A program made the translations under genes and the position numbers. The notes below the pieces were generated by a model. The model was given only the letters and a program-made list of their open reading frames with translations, made no database searches and was not told where the DNA came from. A stretch of DNA of 64,000 nt, taken from assembly GCA_963803015.1 (NCBI GenBank), contig CAWDKV010000011.1, positions 558,001 to 622,000 on the forward strand, in the 5' to 3' direction. Source of the stretch: Berkiella sp963803015 (lineage in GTDB: Bacteria > Pseudomonadota > Gammaproteobacteria > Berkiellales > Berkiellaceae). The first letter of the stretch is position 1; each line of letters begins with the position of its first letter. Positions 60,778 to 64,000 of the stretch are shown here, piece after piece.

Positions 60778-63700
60778 GTGGCGTTTCTCTTAATTTATTT
60801 TCTCTACGTCCATGGATTAAACAAAAAACAGAAGGAACAAAAAGCAACGTGGCAACAGTTGCAAATAATAATCCACCAATCACAGCCCGGCCCAAAGGCG
60901 CGTTTTGTTCACCACCATCGCCTAATCCTAAAGACATAGGTAACATACCAATAATCATCGCCGAAGCAGTCATTAATACTGGACGAATGCGTGTCACGCC
61001 GGCTTCAACCGCAGCCGACAGAGCATTATTACCTTTAGCCATATGATCGCGCGCAAAACTGATGACTAATATGCTATTAGCTGTTGCCACTCCCATGCAC
61101 ATGATAGCCCCTGTTAGTGCTGGCACGCTTAATGTGGTTTGGGTTATAAATAGCATCCAAGCAATACCTGCAATCGCAGCAGGCAGTGCCGTAATAATAA
61201 TGAAGGGATCAGTCCACGACTGAAAATTGACGACAATCAGAAGATAAACTAAAACGATAGAAAAAATAAGACCAAAATAAAGCCCTCTAAAAGCGCTTTT
61301 TTGAGTTTGCATTTGACCCGCTGTACTGACACTGGAACCCTTGGGAACCTCTTTTGCTGTATCAGAAATAATTTTATTAATCTCTTTTGTAACGCTTCCT
61401 AAGTCTTTATCCTGAATCGAAGCAAAGATATCAATAATGGGTTGTACGTTATAAGAAGATACTACTACCGGCCCCACCCCACGCTCTATGGTTGCCAGGG
61501 CACCTAATATCTGAAGCTGAGATGATGCGTTTAAGCTTGTAATGGGGACATTACGCAGTGCTTGCAGAGAATCCATTACATATTGCGGCGCTTGCGTGAC
61601 GATAGGATAAGAAACATTAATCTTAGGATCGAGCCAGAAAGTGGGTGAGGTTTGAAAACTGCCCGACAGTGTAATTAACAAATTGGAGCCAATATCATTG
61701 TAAGTATAACCAAGCTCTTTAGCCAGGCTTCTATCGACGTTAACATGTAATTCTGGATAGTTAAATGCTTGTTTAATTCTAGCATCTACGATTCCAGGGA
61801 TCTTTTTAATTTTTCCTAATATCATATTCGCATATTTGCGGTTAGCATCTGTATTGAAGCCAACTACTTGAATGTTAATGGGTGAAGGTAAACCAAAATT
61901 TAAAATTTGACCAACTATGTCTGCAGTCAAAAACGCAAAAGTAACACCAGGAAATTCACTTGGCAAAGTTGCTCGCAGTTTGCGCATATAATCTGCCGTT
62001 GGCTTATGCCCTCTTTTTAAAGAAATGAGAATATCAGCATCCGCGGGCCCAACAGGCGCAGAGTTGCTATAAGACAAATTGATCCCACTATTGGGCAATC
62101 CTATGTTATCAACAATGCTCTCTAAATCTTTAGCAGGGATAATTTGGCGAATCCTTGCATCTATTTTGTCACAATATTTTGCCGTTTCTTCTACGCGGGT
62201 ACCGGTAGGGGCGCGTATATGAAGCTTCATTTGGCCTGCATCAACCGTAGGAAAAAAATCTGAGCCTAACCAAGGAAATATTAAGGCAGAAGATACAAAC
62301 AAAAATCCTAAAAAAACGATAATAAACATTTCTTTTTTTAACAAAATGGCTTCAAGTAGGGTACGATATTTTTGCCGAAAATTTTCAAACTTATTCTCAA
62401 ATTTATGGTGAAACTTTACAAAACGATTTGAACTCTCTTGCGATGCGTTAGGTTGTTCTTTATGTAACCAATATTTTGCTAAAGTGGGTATTAAGGTACG
62501 CGAAAGAAAATAAGAAGCTAGCATCGCAAAAACAACAGCCTCAGCAAAAGGCACAAATAAGTAGTAAGATACCCCTGTCAGAAAAAACATGGGCGCAAAA
62601 ACAATACAAATACAAAGAGTGGAGACCAGCGCTGGGATAGCTATTTGGTTTGCACCATCTAATATGGCTTTTTCCACCTCCTTGCCTTGTTGCAAATTCC
62701 AATTGATGTTTTCAATAGCAACGGTTGCATCATCCACTAAAATTCCTACAGCGAGTGCTAAACCTGAAAGGGTCATAATATTAATGGTTTCGCCAAGTGC
62801 GGAGAGCGCAATAATTGAGCTTAAAATAGAAAGTGGAATAGATATCGTAATAATCGTGGTGCTTTGCCAGCTTCCTAAAAATAGTAAAATCATTAAACCA
62901 GTTAGGATAGCGGCAAGCACCCCTTCTTGGACAACCCCTTGAATAGCTGCTTTTACAAATATAGACTCATCACCAAGCATACTTAATTTTAATTCAGGCG
63001 GCATCGATTCTTTTATTTTCGGTATCAAAGCTTTGACACGACTAATAATATTTAGTGTGGATGTTTTTCCGGTTTTTTGAATGGACATCATCACCGCGCG
63101 ACTACCATCTACGCGGACAATATTTGTTTGCGGTGCAAAACCATCACGAACATGCGCCACATCACGCACATATAATACTGCGCCACTAGAAGTTCTAATA
63201 GGCAAATCGTTCAATTCTTCTACCGTTGTTGGACTGGCATTGAGTTTGACAATATATTCAAAACTGCCAATTTTCTCAGTCCCTGCGGGCAAAATGATAT
63301 TTTGGTTGCCAATGGCGGCGTTCACATCCTGCGCAGAAACACCATAGGTTTGCATAGCTTGAGGATTTAAATCCACTTGGATCTGTCGCACTTTCCCACC
63401 ATAAGGATAAGGCAGCGCCGCTCCTTGTACTGTCGCGAGACCTGTACGAATAAAGTTATTACCTAAATCAAAAAGTCTTTGTTCGGGTAAGGTGTTACTG
63501 GAGAGCACCAGCTGCAATACTGGTACCGTGGCGGCATTGTAGACAAGGATAAGAGGAGGCGTTGTCCCTGGCGGAAAACTTCTCAATAAGGTTTGAGACA
63601 CCGCTGTGATTTGGCTTAAGGCCACATCAATATTCGTTCCTTCATGAAAATAGACTTTAGTAACGCTTATCCCCAGCAAAGCTTGTGACTCAATATGCTC

Positions 63701-63934
63701 GATATCATTAACAGTCGTGGTTAAAGCTCTCTCAAAGCTGCTGGTAATGCGTCCGGCCATTTCCTCAGGGGGTAACCCCGCATAACTCCAGATCACGCTC
63801 ACAATGGGAATTTTGATTTCAGGGAAAATATCGGTGGGGGTTCGTAAAATAGTTAATATGCCAAAGAGAAGAATTAAAATCGCCATCACAATGAATGTAT
63901 AAGGTCTGGATAATGCTAGCCGTACAATCCACAT
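60770..63934 (-). CDS. RND multidrug efflux permease (AcrB/MexF-like)
   Basis: A 1054-residue RND transporter with twelve membrane helices and two large periplasmic loops. Helix 4 has ALAVGILVDDATVAIENI with the proton-relay Asp pair. Early segments RTPTDIFPEIKIPIVSVIWS and ERALTTTVNDIEHIESQALL and the late GVTRIRPVLMTASAMIIGML are standard. The type is closer to drug/organic-compound pumps (HAE1) than to heavy-metal pumps, but substrates cannot be read from sequence. First gene of the operon; the promoter should lie at or beyond 63935-64000. Confidence 0.92.
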   Translation of the reverse strand: MWIVRLALSRPYTFIVMAILILLFGILTILRTPTDIFPEIKIPIVSVIWSYAGLPPEEMAGRITSSFERALTTTVNDIEHIESQALLGISVTKVYFHEGTNIDVALSQITAVSQTLLRSFPPGTTPPLILVYNAATVPVLQLVLSSNTLPEQRLFDLGNNFIRTGLATVQGAALPYPYGGKVRQIQVDLNPQAMQTYGVSAQDVNAAIGNQNIILPAGTEKIGSFEYIVKLNASPTTVEELNDLPIRTSSGAVLYVRDVAHVRDGFAPQTNIVRVDGSRAVMMSIQKTGKTSTLNIISRVKALIPKIKESMPPELKLSMLGDESIFVKAAIQGVVQEGVLAAILTGLMILLFLGSWQSTTIITISIPLSILSSIIALSALGETINIMTLSGLALAVGILVDDATVAIENINWNLQQGKEVEKAILDGANQIAIPALVSTLCICIVFAPMFFLTGVSYYLFVPFAEAVVFAMLASYFLSRTLIPTLAKYWLHKEQPNASQESSNRFVKFHHKFENKFENFRQKYRTLLEAILLKKEMFIIVFLGFLFVSSALIFPWLGSDFFPTVDAGQMKLHIRAPTGTRVEETAKYCDKIDARIRQIIPAKDLESIVDNIGLPNSGINLSYSNSAPVGPADADILISLKRGHKPTADYMRKLRATLPSEFPGVTFAFLTADIVGQILNFGLPSPINIQVVGFNTDANRKYANMILGKIKKIPGIVDARIKQAFNYPELHVNVDRSLAKELGYTYNDIGSNLLITLSGSFQTSPTFWLDPKINVSYPIVTQAPQYVMDSLQALRNVPITSLNASSQLQILGALATIERGVGPVVVSSYNVQPIIDIFASIQDKDLGSVTKEINKIISDTAKEVPKGSSVSTAGQMQTQKSAFRGLYFGLIFSIVLVYLLIVVNFQSWTDPFIIITALPAAIAGIAWMLFITQTTLSVPALTGAIMCMGVATANSILVISFARDHMAKGNNALSAAVEAGVTRIRPVLMTASAMIIGMLPMSLGLGDGGEQNAPLGRAVIGGLLFATVATLLFVPSVFCLIHGRRENKLRETPHV

Positions 63935-64000
63935 GGATGAACCTTAAATTGTAATCATTTAGAGTCCTAAATCAGGACAGGTATATATTTAGACTGGCTG

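Noticed and set aside
1..64000. CRISPR array or rRNA operon
   Set aside because: No regularly spaced short direct repeats with unique spacers and no conserved rRNA segments were seen; the only tandem repeats are the ankyrin units and the two arm-site pairs.

Overview
The window looks like a chromosome segment of an AT-rich gammaproteobacterium with an intracellular or amoeba-associated lifestyle, most likely in or near Legionellales (Legionella, Coxiella, Aquicella or Berkiella-like). The clues are host-interaction proteins with eukaryotic-type domains (two F-box/ankyrin proteins, a 1346-residue ankyrin protein, three Sel1-repeat or TPR proteins), set among ordinary gammaproteobacterial genes (uraA, ttcA, sohB, a full system-I ccm operon, fliA). 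The lineage call is an inference from gene content; no rRNA or other marker gene is present.

Layout. 1-8.7 kb: housekeeping and envelope genes (end of uraA, a TerC-family protein, a methyltransferase-TPR membrane protein, ttcA, an AsmA-like protein, a Sel1 lipoprotein, a CysZ/EI24-like protein). 8.7-13.8 kb: a 158-bp palindromic element that appears to truncate a large unknown protein, an F-box protein and a GNAT acetyltransferase. 13.8-20.4 kb: a compact cytochrome c maturation operon, ccmABCDEFGHI, transcribed on the minus strand with stop/start overlaps, including a 47-residue CcmD, and ending in a 40-residue membrane peptide. 20.5-25.1 kb: sohB, a frameshifted membrane protein, fliA, a degenerate FleQ-like regulator and a 42-residue membrane peptide.

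25.1-38.6 kb: an integrated element in tRNA-Arg(CCT). Evidence is a 48-bp direct repeat (one mismatch), a P4-type tyrosine integrase, and paired 10-bp repeats with 12-bp period inside each end. It carries a replication/regulation operon (AlpA, a phage-type replication protein, a Toprim/DnaB-like primase-helicase, an HGGxSTGxxT protein with its usual partner), a Sel1 secreted protein, an XRE regulator, a YhcG-like PD-(D/E)XK nuclease coupled to the integrase, and cargo that could be a defence module: a HEPN-like protein next to a UvrD-like helicase interrupted by a frameshift, plus a second protein built of two copies of a HEPN-like domain.

38.8-43.7 kb: a bacteriocin-type peptide with a double-glycine leader, a companion gene, then three visibly GC-richer catabolic genes (SDR, amidohydrolase, aldehyde dehydrogenase), evidently acquired from another source. 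43.9-57.7 kb: a probable effector cluster (F-box/ankyrin protein, giant ankyrin protein, 961-residue paralogue of the truncated protein, two unknown proteins, a truncated nucleotidyltransferase), with a 358-bp inverted-repeat element with 104-bp arms and a DMT transporter gene. 57.8-64 kb: a zinc-ribbon membrane protein and a tripartite RND efflux operon (permease, adaptor, outer-membrane factor).

The points I consider most worth following are the element's HEPN/helicase cargo, the palindromic and inverted-repeat elements, the paralogous pair with a conserved Gln-x4-Cys-x-Trp motif, the internally duplicated ankyrin protein, and the orphan double-glycine peptide. No CRISPR array or rRNA was seen.
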